From Rosettibacter sp037481715 (lineage in GTDB: Bacteria > Bacteroidota > Ignavibacteria > Ignavibacteriales > Melioribacteraceae): 64,000 nucleotides of DNA. Of this stretch, positions 45,790-55,508 are shown piece after piece. The stretch spans positions 62,001 through 126,000 of the forward strand of contig JBBFLD010000005.1 in assembly GCA_037481715.1 (NCBI GenBank), read 5' to 3'. The stretch's first letter is position 1, and each line of letters starts with the position of its first letter. Made by a program: the position numbers and the translations under genes. Under the pieces are notes generated by a model that saw nothing but the letters and a program-made list of their open reading frames with translations, did not search any database and was not told the origin of the DNA.

Positions 45790-47829
45790 ATGAACAGATT
45801 AGCAAAAGAAAATTCACCTTATCTACTGCAGCATGCAAATAATCCTGTTGATTGGTTTCCCTGGTGCGAAGAAGCATTTGAAAAAGCAAAAAGAGAAGAC
45901 AAACCAATTTTTCTTTCAATTGGATATTCTACCTGTCACTGGTGCCACGTAATGGCTCACGAATCTTTTGAAGACGAAAAAGTTGCAGAAATTTTGAACA
46001 AAAATTTTGTCTCAATAAAAGTTGATAGAGAAGAACGGCCGGATATAGATAACATTTACATGCTTGTATGTCAAATAATAACTGGAAGAGGAGGCTGGCC
46101 TCTTTCAATTTTTATGACAGCAGACAAAAAACCATTTTATGCTGGCACATACTTCCCAAAATATTCTTATGCCGGGAGAATTGGCTTTGTTGATTTATTA
46201 AATCATATCATTGAGCTCTGGAAAACAAGAAAAGATGAACTATTAAGAAGCACTGATGAAATAACAAGATATTTAAAATTGCAATTCAAATCTTCTGAAG
46301 ATGAAAACTTACATCCTGATATTTTGAAAAGAACTTTCATTTCACTTAAAAATAATTTTGATGAGATATACGGCGGTTTTGGAACAGCTCCCAAATTTCC
46401 AACGCCACATAATTTAATCTTTTTATTAAACTACTACTTAAACTCCAAGGAAGAAGATGCCTTAAAGATGGCATTAAAAACACTCGAAGAAATGCGTAAA
46501 GGTGGAATCTATGATCAAATTGGTTTTGGATTTCATAGATATTCAACCGATGAAAAGTGGCTTGTTCCTCATTTCGAAAAAATGCTTTACGACCAGGCAT
46601 TATTAATTGAAGCTTATTCAAATTCATATAAAATAACTCAAGATGAATTTTTCAAAAATGTTGTATATGAAATTTATTCTTATCTGAACAGAGAAATGCT
46701 TTCTTCAGATGGGGCATTTTTTTCTGCTCAGGATGCAGACAGCGAAGGTGAGGAAGGGAAATATTATCTGTGGACAACAACCGAACTGAAAGAAATATTA
46801 CAAGACAAATATGAAATAGTAAAAAAAATATTTAACCTGTCTGATGAAGGAAATTTCCTGAATGAATTAAACCGAAAATTAACAGGAAAAAATATTTTGC
46901 ATTTGTCTGATAGGCTAAACAATATTCTTGAAAAATTAAACATTAGTTTCGATGAATACGAAAAAACAAGAAATGTTCTGCTTGACCACAGAAGTAAAAG
47001 AATTCCTCCTCTGAAAGATGATAAAATATTAAGTGACTGGAATAGTCTTGTAATTTCTTCTTATGTTAACGCATATATAATTTTTAATGATGATATTTTT
47101 TTAAAATCCGCTCTAAAATGTTATGAGTTTGTTGAAAAAAATTTATTTGATGGGAAAAGATTATTCCATGCATTCAAAAATGGCAATAAGCTTGCAGAAG
47201 GTTTTCTTGACGACTATGCATTTTTAATCAAAGCTTCATTAGATCTTTATAAAACAACTCTTGATGAAAAATATTTAATTAATTCAGTTCAACTTAATTC
47301 AATTCTATATGAAGAATTCTGGGATAAAGATAATGGCGGATACTTTTTTACTTCTTCAAGTAATGACAATATTGTCCGCACAAAAATACTTTACGATGGT
47401 GCAATTCCATCTGGAAATTCTGTTCAACTTTTTAATTTAATTAGGTTATATCATTTAACTGGGGATGCACAATTTTCTGAATTAATCAACAAACAATTAA
47501 AAGCATTTTCACATCAAGTAAATAATGCATCATTTGGCTATACATATTTTTTGAATTCTTTTTCATTGCTTCAGCAAGAAAGCAAAGAGCTTTTAATAAT
47601 AACACAAAAAAGTTTAGATAAAGAAACTATTTATAAATTAGCTTCCAATGAAAATTTATATACAATTCTTATTACTTCAGAAAATAAGAAAACAATAAAC
47701 AGTCTTGCTTCATGGACAAAAAGCTATGAAGCAATAAACAACGATAATACTTTTTATCTATGCAAAAATTATTCATGCAGTCTTCCAACAAATAATATTG
47801 ATGAAGTATTAAAAATGATTGAATTATAA
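45790..47829 (+). CDS. YyaL/SSP411-type thioredoxin-fold protein
   Basis: A 679-residue cytoplasmic protein (no signal) with an N-terminal DUF255 thioredoxin-like domain. YSTCHWCHVMAHESFED (about 49-65) holds the CxxC pair, preceded by HANNPVDWFPW. A six-hairpin-glycosidase-like alpha/alpha domain follows (GGIYDQIGFGFHRYSTDEKW about 240, LLDHRSKRIPPLKDDKILSDWNSL about 400). The family is widespread but its biochemical role is unsettled; redox or N-acyl-sugar epimerase-like functions have been suggested. It stands alone upstream of the threonine operon. Confidence 0.9.
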   Translation: MNRLAKENSPYLLQHANNPVDWFPWCEEAFEKAKREDKPIFLSIGYSTCHWCHVMAHESFEDEKVAEILNKNFVSIKVDREERPDIDNIYMLVCQIITGRGGWPLSIFMTADKKPFYAGTYFPKYSYAGRIGFVDLLNHIIELWKTRKDELLRSTDEITRYLKLQFKSSEDENLHPDILKRTFISLKNNFDEIYGGFGTAPKFPTPHNLIFLLNYYLNSKEEDALKMALKTLEEMRKGGIYDQIGFGFHRYSTDEKWLVPHFEKMLYDQALLIEAYSNSYKITQDEFFKNVVYEIYSYLNREMLSSDGAFFSAQDADSEGEEGKYYLWTTTELKEILQDKYEIVKKIFNLSDEGNFLNELNRKLTGKNILHLSDRLNNILEKLNISFDEYEKTRNVLLDHRSKRIPPLKDDKILSDWNSLVISSYVNAYIIFNDDIFLKSALKCYEFVEKNLFDGKRLFHAFKNGNKLAEGFLDDYAFLIKASLDLYKTTLDEKYLINSVQLNSILYEEFWDKDNGGYFFTSSSNDNIVRTKILYDGAIPSGNSVQLFNLIRLYHLTGDAQFSELINKQLKAFSHQVNNASFGYTYFLNSFSLLQQESKELLIITQKSLDKETIYKLASNENLYTILITSENKKTINSLASWTKSYEAINNDNTFYLCKNYSCSLPTNNIDEVLKMIEL

Positions 47830-47931
47830 TTATGCATTTTTATTCATAATTATAAAAAATTTTTTACATAGCTATTGAATCTATTATTTTTGATTCTTAT
47901 AATCACAATTGAATTTTGAGTTTTTAACAAA

Positions 47932-48060
47932 TTGAACAGATTAGATAAAAAATATTACAATTTACCCTCAAGCATTAAAACTCTGTTTAACACAGAGCTT
48001 TCCATCATAACTTATACGTTCACGACGACGCGTTAATACGAACGCTTCCCTTAGATTTCA
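47932..48060 (+). promoter_or_regulatory. Putative threonine/isoleucine attenuator-like leader before lysC
   Basis: In the gap upstream of lysC, the frame ending at the TAA of 48034-48036 reads ...S-I-I-T-Y-T-F-T-T-T-R, with three consecutive ACG codons and five Thr in the last nine residues. This fits a thrL-like leader. The block is GC-richer than its surroundings. Two hairpins are visible: CTCTGT/ACAGAG (47981-47986 with 47992-47997) and GCGTT/AACGC (48030-48034 with 48041-48045), the latter overlapping the leader stop and followed by pyrimidines. TTGAAC (47932-47937) and TACAAT (47956-47961), 18 bases apart, fit a sigma70 promoter. A weakness is that no in-frame ATG exists: starts would be TTG at 47932 (inside the -35) or ATT at 47974. 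Confidence 0.45.
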
Positions 48061-48099
48061 TTTTCCTTAAATAAAAATTAAAAAAGGTCTAAAGCACAA

Positions 48100-49485
48100 A
48101 TGAGAATATTAAAATTTGGCGGTTCAAGTGTAGGAAATGCAGAAAGAATTAATAATGTTATCGAAATTCTTCAAAAATATTATATCTCAAAAAAAATAAA
48201 ATTCTCTGTGGTCTTTTCTGCATTTCAAGGAGTAACAGATAAACTTATTGAAATAGGAAATCTTGCTCACAAAAGAAATGCGCAATATTCTACTGAATTA
48301 AATGCTATAATTGAACATCATAATAAAATTGCAGCTCAATTAAATGAAAAAGATAATACCCGGCTATTAATTAAAAAGTTAGAAAAACTTTATAATGAAC
48401 TGAAAGAAGTTGTTGATGGTGTTTATCTTGTAAAAGAATTAACCCCAAGAACACTTGACTACATAGTAAGCTTTGGTGAAAAACTTTCCTGCACAATTAT
48501 TGGCGAGACAATGATTAACCGCGGAATTGATTGTGAAATTTTATTTGCAGATAAATTAATTAAGACAGATGATAATTTTGGTTCTGCGCGTGTCGATTTC
48601 AAAACAACAAATAAAAATATTGTTAACTACTTTAAAAAGCACAAAAAACTTCAGGTAATAACAGGGTTTATTTCTTCTACATCAAAAAATGAAATTACAA
48701 CTCTGGGAAGAGGCGGCTCAGATTATACCGCATCAATTTTTGGTGCAGCATTAAATGTCGACTTAATTGAAATTTGGACAGATGTAGACGGCATTTTAAC
48801 TGCAGACCCGCGCAAAGTTAAAGATGCATTCTCACTTGAATCTGTTACTTACGAAGAAGCAATGGAATTATCTCACTTTGGAGCCAAAGTAATTTATCCT
48901 CCTACAATGCTTCCTGCTCTTAATAAAAAAATAAAAATTGTTATCAAGAATACATTCAATCCAGAATTTTCAGGAACTATGATTGTTGAAAAAGAAAAAT
49001 CGCCAAAGTTTACTATCAAAGGAATTTCTTCAATTGATGATATTGCACTGGTTCAAGTTCAAGGCGGTGGAATGATTGGTGTCAGCGGTATTGCAGCCAG
49101 ATTATTTGGTGCTCTTGCTAAACATAACATTAATATTATACTTATAACTCAAGCATCATCAGAACACAGCATTTGTTTTGCAGTTCTGCCAAAACATGGC
49201 GATATTTCAAAAAAAATTATAGAAGAAGAATTCCGAATTGAAATTATGGATGGTAAAATTGGTAAAGTGGAAGTAGAAAAAAATTTATCAATTATTGCTG
49301 TTGTAGGAGAAAATATGAGACACACTCCAGGAATTGCAGGTAAAGTATTTGGCTCACTGGGAAAAAATAAAATTAATATCATAGCAATTGCACAGGGTTC
49401 GTCAGAACTAAACATTTCACTTGTAATTAATAAAAATAATCTTACACATGCATTAAACATATTACACAAAGCTTTATTGAAATAA
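48100..49485 (+). CDS. lysC: Aspartate kinase (monofunctional)
   Basis: Phosphorylates aspartate, the first step toward lysine, methionine and threonine. 461 residues: an amino-acid-kinase domain with KFGGSSVGNAERI at the N-terminus, GRGGSDYTASIFGAAL near 205 and WTDVDGILTADPRKV near 227. Two ACT repeats follow (VQVQGGGMIGVSGIAARLF about 322, and VVGENMRHTPGIAGKVFG about 400) that usually sense end products. There is no homoserine-dehydrogenase domain, unlike the ThrA/MetL bifunctional type. It heads the asd-thrB-thrC operon. Confidence 0.96.
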   Translation: MRILKFGGSSVGNAERINNVIEILQKYYISKKIKFSVVFSAFQGVTDKLIEIGNLAHKRNAQYSTELNAIIEHHNKIAAQLNEKDNTRLLIKKLEKLYNELKEVVDGVYLVKELTPRTLDYIVSFGEKLSCTIIGETMINRGIDCEILFADKLIKTDDNFGSARVDFKTTNKNIVNYFKKHKKLQVITGFISSTSKNEITTLGRGGSDYTASIFGAALNVDLIEIWTDVDGILTADPRKVKDAFSLESVTYEEAMELSHFGAKVIYPPTMLPALNKKIKIVIKNTFNPEFSGTMIVEKEKSPKFTIKGISSIDDIALVQVQGGGMIGVSGIAARLFGALAKHNINIILITQASSEHSICFAVLPKHGDISKKIIEEEFRIEIMDGKIGKVEVEKNLSIIAVVGENMRHTPGIAGKVFGSLGKNKINIIAIAQGSSELNISLVINKNNLTHALNILHKALLK

Positions 49486-49496
49486 AGAGGTTAACT

Positions 49497-50540
49497 ATGA
49501 ATACACAAAAAATACCCGTAGGAATTTTAGGAGCCACTGGAAGTGTTGGACAAAGGTTTCTTGAGCTGCTTTCAAATCATCCATGGTTCGAAGTTGTTGA
49601 ACTTGCTGCATCTGATAAATCTGCCGGAAAAAAATATTCTGAAGCTGCAAATTGGATTATGCAAACTCCACTTCCAGAAAAATTTGCAAACATGATAGTA
49701 AAGAAATGCGAACCAAATTTAGAATCAAAAATAGTTTTTTCTGGACTCGATGCTTCTGTTGCAGGTGAAATTGAAACCGCATTTGCCGAAGCTGGTTACT
49801 ATGTAATTTCAAATGCAAGAAATCATAGATTTGATGATGATGTCCCTTTGATGATTCCAGAAGTAAATCCTGAACATCTTGAATTATTAAAATCACAAAA
49901 GTATAAAGGTGGAATTGTTACTAATCCAAATTGCTCTACAATTGGATTAGCTTTAGCTCTTAAACCTTTACACGATAAATTTGGAATTGAAGCAGTAAAT
50001 GTAGTTACAATGCAGGCTGTTTCGGGGGCTGGTTATCCTGGACTTCCAAGCATGGATATTATTGATAATGTTATTCCATTTATCAGTGGTGAAGAAAAGA
50101 AAATGGAAACAGAGCCACTTAAAATTCTTGGAAAGTTAAATACAAATAAAATTGAATTCGCTGATATTAAAATTAGTGCACAATGTAATCGTGTTGCAGT
50201 AATAGATGGACATACTGAATGTGTTCAGGTAAAATTGAAAACTAAAACAACTGTTGATGAAATTATTAAAGTGTGGAAGGAATTTAAATCACTTCCTCAA
50301 GAATTAGATTTACCTTTTGCACCCAAAAATCCAATTGTCTATCTTTTTGAAGAAAAGTATCCTCAACCCAAAATTCACAGAAATATTGAAAAAGGAATGG
50401 CAACATCTATTGGCAGACTTAGAGAATGTCCGTTGTTCGATTTTAAATTCGTAATATTATCTCACAATACAATTCGTGGTGCTGCAGGCGGCACAATTTT
50501 AATTGCAGAATTAATGAAAGCAAAAGGATATATCCAATGA
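49497..50540 (+). CDS. asd: Aspartate-semialdehyde dehydrogenase
   Basis: Reduces aspartyl phosphate to aspartate semialdehyde with NADPH. 347 residues. The Rossmann opening is GILGATGSVGQRFLELL (about 9), the catalytic Cys is in TNPNCSTIGLALALKP (about 142-157), GAGYPGLPSMD (about 180) follows, and the catalytic His lies in VIDGHTECVQVKL (about 240). AGAGG precedes the start. It is of the archaeal/yeast-like long type. The stop overlaps the thrB start by four bases. Confidence 0.96.
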   Translation: MNTQKIPVGILGATGSVGQRFLELLSNHPWFEVVELAASDKSAGKKYSEAANWIMQTPLPEKFANMIVKKCEPNLESKIVFSGLDASVAGEIETAFAEAGYYVISNARNHRFDDDVPLMIPEVNPEHLELLKSQKYKGGIVTNPNCSTIGLALALKPLHDKFGIEAVNVVTMQAVSGAGYPGLPSMDIIDNVIPFISGEEKKMETEPLKILGKLNTNKIEFADIKISAQCNRVAVIDGHTECVQVKLKTKTTVDEIIKVWKEFKSLPQELDLPFAPKNPIVYLFEEKYPQPKIHRNIEKGMATSIGRLRECPLFDFKFVILSHNTIRGAAGGTILIAELMKAKGYIQ

Positions 50541-51472
50541 GTTCAAAAAGCATACGAGTATTTGCACCTGCATCTGTTTCTAATGTTGGTCCCGGTTTCG
50601 ATATGATGGGCTTTGCTCTTCATAAACCTGGCGACGAAATAATCATTAAAAAGAATAATTCAAAACAATTAAGAATTGTCAATATTGATGGTGATAATGG
50701 ATATCTTCCCAAAGAAGTTGAAAAAAACACTACTACTGTTGCAATTAAATCTCTTCTTGAAAAATATGATTTGAAAGTGGGACTCGATGTTTCAATCCAT
50801 AAAAAAATGGGAATTGGCAGCGGACTTGGCTCAAGTGCTGCAAGTGCAGTTGCTGGCGTGTTTGCTGTTAATGAACTTCTGAATTTAAAACTTTCAAAAC
50901 TCGATTTGCTTGTTCATGCTATGGCTGGCGAATTTGTTGCAAGCGGAAGCATTCATGCAGACAATGTTGCACCATGCTTATTTGGCGGATTTGTATTAAT
51001 AAGAAGTTATAATCCCCTTGACATAATTCAAATTGATTATCCCAAAAATTTATACTGCAGTATTGTTTATCCTGATATAGTAATTAAAACAAAAGAAGCA
51101 AGAAAAATTCTAAGCAAAACTGTTAAATTAAAAACTGCTATTGCCCAGGCTGGAAATGCATCGGGTTTAATTATTGGATTGATGACAAAAAATTTTGACT
51201 TAATCAGTCGTTCAATTATTGATTTAATTGCAGAACCAAAACGCGCAAAATTAATTCCATGCTATAATAAAGTAAGAAAAGCTGCACTTGATAATGGTGC
51301 ATTAAACTGCAATATTACGGGTTCCGGCCCATCAATGTTTGCTTTTTCAACTTCAGCAAAAGATGCAGAAAGAATTGCAGATGCCATGCTCAAAGCTGTA
51401 ATTCAATCTGGATTAAATGGAAAAAAATATGTATCAAAAATTAATGGAAAAGGACCTATAGTTTTAGAATGA
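50537..51472 (+). CDS. thrB: Homoserine kinase
   Basis: GHMP-family kinase that phosphorylates homoserine, committing it to threonine. 311 residues. ATPs are bound by the GHMP loop MGIGSGLGSSAASAVAGV (about 91-108); ASVSNVGPGFDMMGFAL at the N-terminus and ITGSGPSMFAFS (about 257) complete the family motifs. Four-base overlaps with asd and thrC indicate tight translational coupling. Confidence 0.96.
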   Translation: MSSKSIRVFAPASVSNVGPGFDMMGFALHKPGDEIIIKKNNSKQLRIVNIDGDNGYLPKEVEKNTTTVAIKSLLEKYDLKVGLDVSIHKKMGIGSGLGSSAASAVAGVFAVNELLNLKLSKLDLLVHAMAGEFVASGSIHADNVAPCLFGGFVLIRSYNPLDIIQIDYPKNLYCSIVYPDIVIKTKEARKILSKTVKLKTAIAQAGNASGLIIGLMTKNFDLISRSIIDLIAEPKRAKLIPCYNKVRKAALDNGALNCNITGSGPSMFAFSTSAKDAERIADAMLKAVIQSGLNGKKYVSKINGKGPIVLE

Positions 51473-52770
51473 AATACTACAGCACAAACAACAAGAATTT
51501 TATCGTAAATTTTGAAACTGCTGTTATGCAAGGACTTGCAGAAGACGGCGGTTTATTCATGCCCACAGAATTTCCTCGAATGGAAAATGATTTTATTGAA
51601 TCACTCGAAAAATATTCTTTTCAGGAAATTGCATATCGAATAGCAAAAAAATTTATTGAAGACGAGATTTCTGATAGTAATCTGCAAGATATTATTTCAA
51701 ACTCAATTACATTCCCGGCTCCATTAGTCTCAATTGAAAAGAATTTATATGTGCTGGAATTATTTCATGGACCTACACTTGCATTCAAAGATTTTGGTGC
51801 AAGGTTTATGGCAAAAACAATGGGACATTTTGTTGCTAAGAGAAATACAAAGTTAAATATCCTTGTTGCAACATCAGGAGATACAGGCAGTGCAGTAGCT
51901 CATGGTTTTTATGATACTCCTGGCATTAATGTTTTTATTTTATATCCAAAAGGAAAAGTAAGTTTAATTCAGGAAAAACAATTAACAACACTTGATAAAA
52001 ATATAACAGCATTAGAAATAAATGGAACTTTTGATGATTGTCAGAGATTGGTTAAAACAGCATTTGTTGATAAAGAGTTGAATAAAAAATTAAATCTCAC
52101 TTCTGCAAATTCAATAAATATAGCTCGATTACTTCCTCAGGCATTTTATTATTTTGAAGCTTACAAGCAAATTCAAAACAAAAAATTGCATTCTATTTTT
52201 TCTGTTCCATCTGGTAACTTAGGAAATCTTACAGCTGGCTTAATTGCAAAAAAAATTGGTTTGCCAATTTCAAAATTTATTGGTGCAGTAAACAGCAACA
52301 AAGTTTTTGCAGAATATTTGAGAACTGGAATATTTAATCCCCGACCTTCAATTCAAACATTGTCAAATGCAATGGATGTTGGAAATCCAAGTAATTTGAT
52401 TAGAATCAGAGAAATTTATTCAGATATATTGAAAGATATGCAAAATGATATTCATTCAGAATCTTATGATGATATTCAAACTCGAAAAGGAATAAAAGAA
52501 GTTTATGAAAACTACAAATATATTATTGATCCGCATGGTTCTGTTGGATATTTAGCATTAAGAGATTACATAAAATTCAATCAAGAATTTAGTGGTGTTA
52601 TTCTTGAAACAGCACATCCGGCAAAATTCAAAGATGTAATTGAAGAAGAATTAAAAATAGAAGTAGAAATTCCAGAAAGATTGGCTACTTGTTTAAATAA
52701 AGAGAAAAGAACTGTAGAACTTAGTTCAAAGTATGAAGACTTGAGGGAGTATCTTTCAGGTAAAATATAG
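51469..52770 (+). CDS. thrC: Threonine synthase
   Basis: Pyridoxal-phosphate enzyme converting O-phosphohomoserine to threonine. 433 residues. The cofactor Lys is in GPTLAFKDFGARFMAK (about 101-116); ATSGDTGSAVAHGFY (about 145) and VPSGNLGNLTAG (about 246, phosphate cup) are intact. It is last in the operon. A weak hairpin with AGGGCA (52856-52861) and TGCCCT (52883-52888), followed by T residues, may terminate the transcript. Confidence 0.97.
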   Translation: MKYYSTNNKNFIVNFETAVMQGLAEDGGLFMPTEFPRMENDFIESLEKYSFQEIAYRIAKKFIEDEISDSNLQDIISNSITFPAPLVSIEKNLYVLELFHGPTLAFKDFGARFMAKTMGHFVAKRNTKLNILVATSGDTGSAVAHGFYDTPGINVFILYPKGKVSLIQEKQLTTLDKNITALEINGTFDDCQRLVKTAFVDKELNKKLNLTSANSINIARLLPQAFYYFEAYKQIQNKKLHSIFSVPSGNLGNLTAGLIAKKIGLPISKFIGAVNSNKVFAEYLRTGIFNPRPSIQTLSNAMDVGNPSNLIRIREIYSDILKDMQNDIHSESYDDIQTRKGIKEVYENYKYIIDPHGSVGYLALRDYIKFNQEFSGVILETAHPAKFKDVIEEELKIEVEIPERLATCLNKEKRTVELSSKYEDLREYLSGKI

Positions 52771-52982
52771 AACATTAATTTGACATCAGGTTAAAGCAAA
52801 TCTTGTATTTCATTTAATTCATAATTAAATTTCAACAAAAAAATATTAGTAGCTGAGGGCAATAGCTGTTTTACTTTAAGTATGCCCTTTTAAAAACAAT
52901 GTTAAAAGTAAAGCAAGAAATAAAATATTATTTAACAAAATCAGCAAACAAAAAAATTTATCATTAGAAATGTGCAGCAATA

Positions 52983-53192
52983 ACTGTACTATATTAAGAA
53001 TTCCATTCCCGTGAATATAAATGTAAAAATCGAATTGTTTGATTTGTGGAGGGAAAAATCAAAACAATAATGAATAAATATCAAAAAGCTGGTAATTACA
53101 AAATTGAATTTAATGCTGTAAACCTAACAGGTGTTGTTCATTTATACAAAATACAGGCTAATAATTATTATAAACTAAAAAGCTTGTGTTAA
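52983..53192 (+). pseudogene. Frameshifted remnant of a T9SS type A sorting domain
   Basis: Pieces of a sorting domain can be read in successive frames. The first reads TILRIPFP (from about 52990), then VNINVKIELFDLWREKSKQ (from 53011). The last runs from 53070 to the stop at 53192 and contains KYQKAGNYKIEFNAVNL and GVVHLYKIQANNYYKLK. This matches the order of the intact domains in this window (IKYSVPK..., VxLKVYDxLGRE, GNYEVEFN, GVYFYRMQAG). Two frame changes and loss of the upstream body mark it as a decayed gene. Its position just upstream of two intact T9SS propeller genes suggests a lost third member. The rest of the 460-base gap (52771-53233) shows only the weak terminator. Confidence 0.65.
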
Positions 53193-53233
53193 ACAAATAA
53201 ATTTTTGTAATCTTTACACTGTAACAAAAACAC

Positions 53234-55468
53234 ATGGGGATAATTAAAGTGAAAAAATTTGTAACGAAACCTAATCGTTTATTTTCTTCATTTATTTTTT
53301 CTTCTATTATTATCTATTTATTCGTTATCATTTTCAATTTGCCTTCTTTAAAAATATTTGCCCAGAACCCTGAATGGATACTTTATGGGTCTGGAAAAAA
53401 TATTTTATCATTGGTATCGGAGGATAATTTTCTATGGATTGGCTCAAGAAATGGTTTATCAAAATTAAATATACTCACAAATGAGGTAATATTTTATAAC
53501 AAGTCAAATTCTGGTTTACCTGATAATAACGTAATATCAATAGCCATCGATAAATTAGGTAACAAATGGATTGGAACTAAAAGCGGTCTTGCAAAATTTG
53601 ATGGCACTACCTGGACTATTTATAACACTTCTAACTCTGGATTACCTGAAAACAGGGTTAACGCAGTGGCTATAGATAATTCGGGTAACAAATGGATTGG
53701 AACTTATGGAGGACTTGCAAAATTTGATGGTGTAAATTGGACTGTTTACAATACGACTAATTCAGGTTTACCTGATAACATTATTACGCGTATAGCCATC
53801 GACAGTTCAGGAAATAAATGGATTGGAATAAATTTTGGGCTTGTAAAGTTTGACGATGTAAACTGGTATGTATATGATTATCGTAATTCTGGATTACCTG
53901 GGAGCATTTACTCAATTGCTATTGATAATTCTGGGAATATATGGATAGGAACTTCTGAGGGACTTACAAGATATGATTATTTGTATTGGCCTCTTTATGT
54001 TCCTGAGTATAATAGACGTATTAATGCAATAGCCATAGATAATTCAGGCGACATTTGGGTCGGAGCTGATCGTTCATTTCTAAAGTTTGATGGAAAAAAT
54101 TTCACGAGTTTTATAAACACTCTTGAATATTACCGTAAGGTTTATGATAAATTTGTTACATCATCTTCTTTTTCAGTTATAACTGCAGTTGCTATAGATA
54201 AATATGGGAATAAATGGATTGGAATGGATGGAGGGGGTCTCCTAAAGTATGATGGTGTAAATTTTACTTATTATAATATTACTAACTCTGAGTTACCTTA
54301 TGATGAGGTGCACGCCATAACAATAGATAAATTAGGAAACAAATGGATTGGAACTTATTATGGTGGACTTGCAAAATTTGATGGTACTAACTGGACTGTT
54401 TATAACACTGTTAATTCTTTATTATCTGATAATGACATCAATTCTATTATTGTAGATGCTGAGGGTACATTATGGATTGCCTCTTATGGAGGAGGAATTA
54501 TAAAATTTGATGGCATAAATTGGAGAGTTTTTAACGAAGCAAATTCACCTTTGAATTGTACTGATATCTATGCTATTACAAAAGATAAATCTGGAAATAT
54601 TTGGTGTGGAGTTACGGGAAAGCTTTTAAAATTTGATGGTACTAACTGGACGAATTATAACATTCCTCTCTCTGAATTATTTGAGAGTCGTCAAATTAAA
54701 GTAGTAACCATTGATAATTCAGGAAATATATGGATTGGAACTTTTTATGGTGGATTTGCAAAATTTGATGGTACTAATTGGACTATATATGAAAGCTCTT
54801 ATTTAAATTTGTCTTATAACCAAATTAATGCTATAGTCATAGATAATTCAGATAACAAATGGATTGGAACAAATGGTGCAGGACTTGCAAAATTTGATGG
54901 AACTACCTGGACTATTTATAACACCTCTAACTCTGGTTTACCTAACAACATAGTTAAAGCAGTGGCTATAGATAATTCGGGTAACAAATGGATTGGAACT
55001 TATGGAGGACTTGCAAAATTTGATGGTGTAAAATGGACTGTTTATAACTCTTCTAACTCTAAATTGCCCAATAATAGTGTCTTAGCACTTGCCATCGATA
55101 GTTCAGGTAACAAATGGATTGGAACTTATCAAGGACTTGTCGTTTATCGTGAAGGAGGGGTAATTCTTACAGATGTTAATGAAAACAAAAATCAAATTGT
55201 TCCTCCTAATTATTTATTAAGCCAGAACTACCCCAACCCATTTAATCCAACAACCAGAATAAAATATTCTGTTCCTAAAACAAGCTTCGTTAACATTACT
55301 GTTTATGATATCCTCGGTAGAGAAATTACAACGCTTGTTGATGAAGAAAAAACACCCGGAAACTATGAAGTAGAATTCAATGTTTCTAATCTCCCAAGTG
55401 GTGTTTATTTCTACCGCATGCAAGCAGGGAGTTATTCTGAAACTAAAAAGATGGTGTTGATGAAATAA
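53234..55468 (+). CDS. Surface beta-propeller protein (two-component regulator propeller repeats) with T9SS sorting domain
   Basis: A 744-residue exported protein. After a basic N-terminus and hydrophobic signal ending near KIFAQ, about thirteen propeller repeats follow, each ending near GNKWIGTxxGLAKFDGxxWTxY. These are Reg_prop repeats as found in sensor kinases of this phylum, but no kinase domain is present. The final 90 residues are a type A T9SS sorting domain (NYPNPFNPTTRIKY to SGVYFYRMQAG). A GTG at 53249 is an alternative start. Surface binding is inferred. Long near-identical segments are shared with the next gene. Confidence 0.85.
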   Translation: MGIIKVKKFVTKPNRLFSSFIFSSIIIYLFVIIFNLPSLKIFAQNPEWILYGSGKNILSLVSEDNFLWIGSRNGLSKLNILTNEVIFYNKSNSGLPDNNVISIAIDKLGNKWIGTKSGLAKFDGTTWTIYNTSNSGLPENRVNAVAIDNSGNKWIGTYGGLAKFDGVNWTVYNTTNSGLPDNIITRIAIDSSGNKWIGINFGLVKFDDVNWYVYDYRNSGLPGSIYSIAIDNSGNIWIGTSEGLTRYDYLYWPLYVPEYNRRINAIAIDNSGDIWVGADRSFLKFDGKNFTSFINTLEYYRKVYDKFVTSSSFSVITAVAIDKYGNKWIGMDGGGLLKYDGVNFTYYNITNSELPYDEVHAITIDKLGNKWIGTYYGGLAKFDGTNWTVYNTVNSLLSDNDINSIIVDAEGTLWIASYGGGIIKFDGINWRVFNEANSPLNCTDIYAITKDKSGNIWCGVTGKLLKFDGTNWTNYNIPLSELFESRQIKVVTIDNSGNIWIGTFYGGFAKFDGTNWTIYESSYLNLSYNQINAIVIDNSDNKWIGTNGAGLAKFDGTTWTIYNTSNSGLPNNIVKAVAIDNSGNKWIGTYGGLAKFDGVKWTVYNSSNSKLPNNSVLALAIDSSGNKWIGTYQGLVVYREGGVILTDVNENKNQIVPPNYLLSQNYPNPFNPTTRIKYSVPKTSFVNITVYDILGREITTLVDEEKTPGNYEVEFNVSNLPSGVYFYRMQAGSYSETKKMVLMK

Positions 55469-55508
55469 ATTTATATTTACTTATTTTATCAATAAAAAAA
55501 AATTTTTT

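Noticed and set aside
48001..48060. Strong intrinsic terminator in the lysC leader
   Set aside because: The only hairpin near the leader stop has a five-base stem and lacks a clear T-run, so it is recorded only as part of the putative leader.
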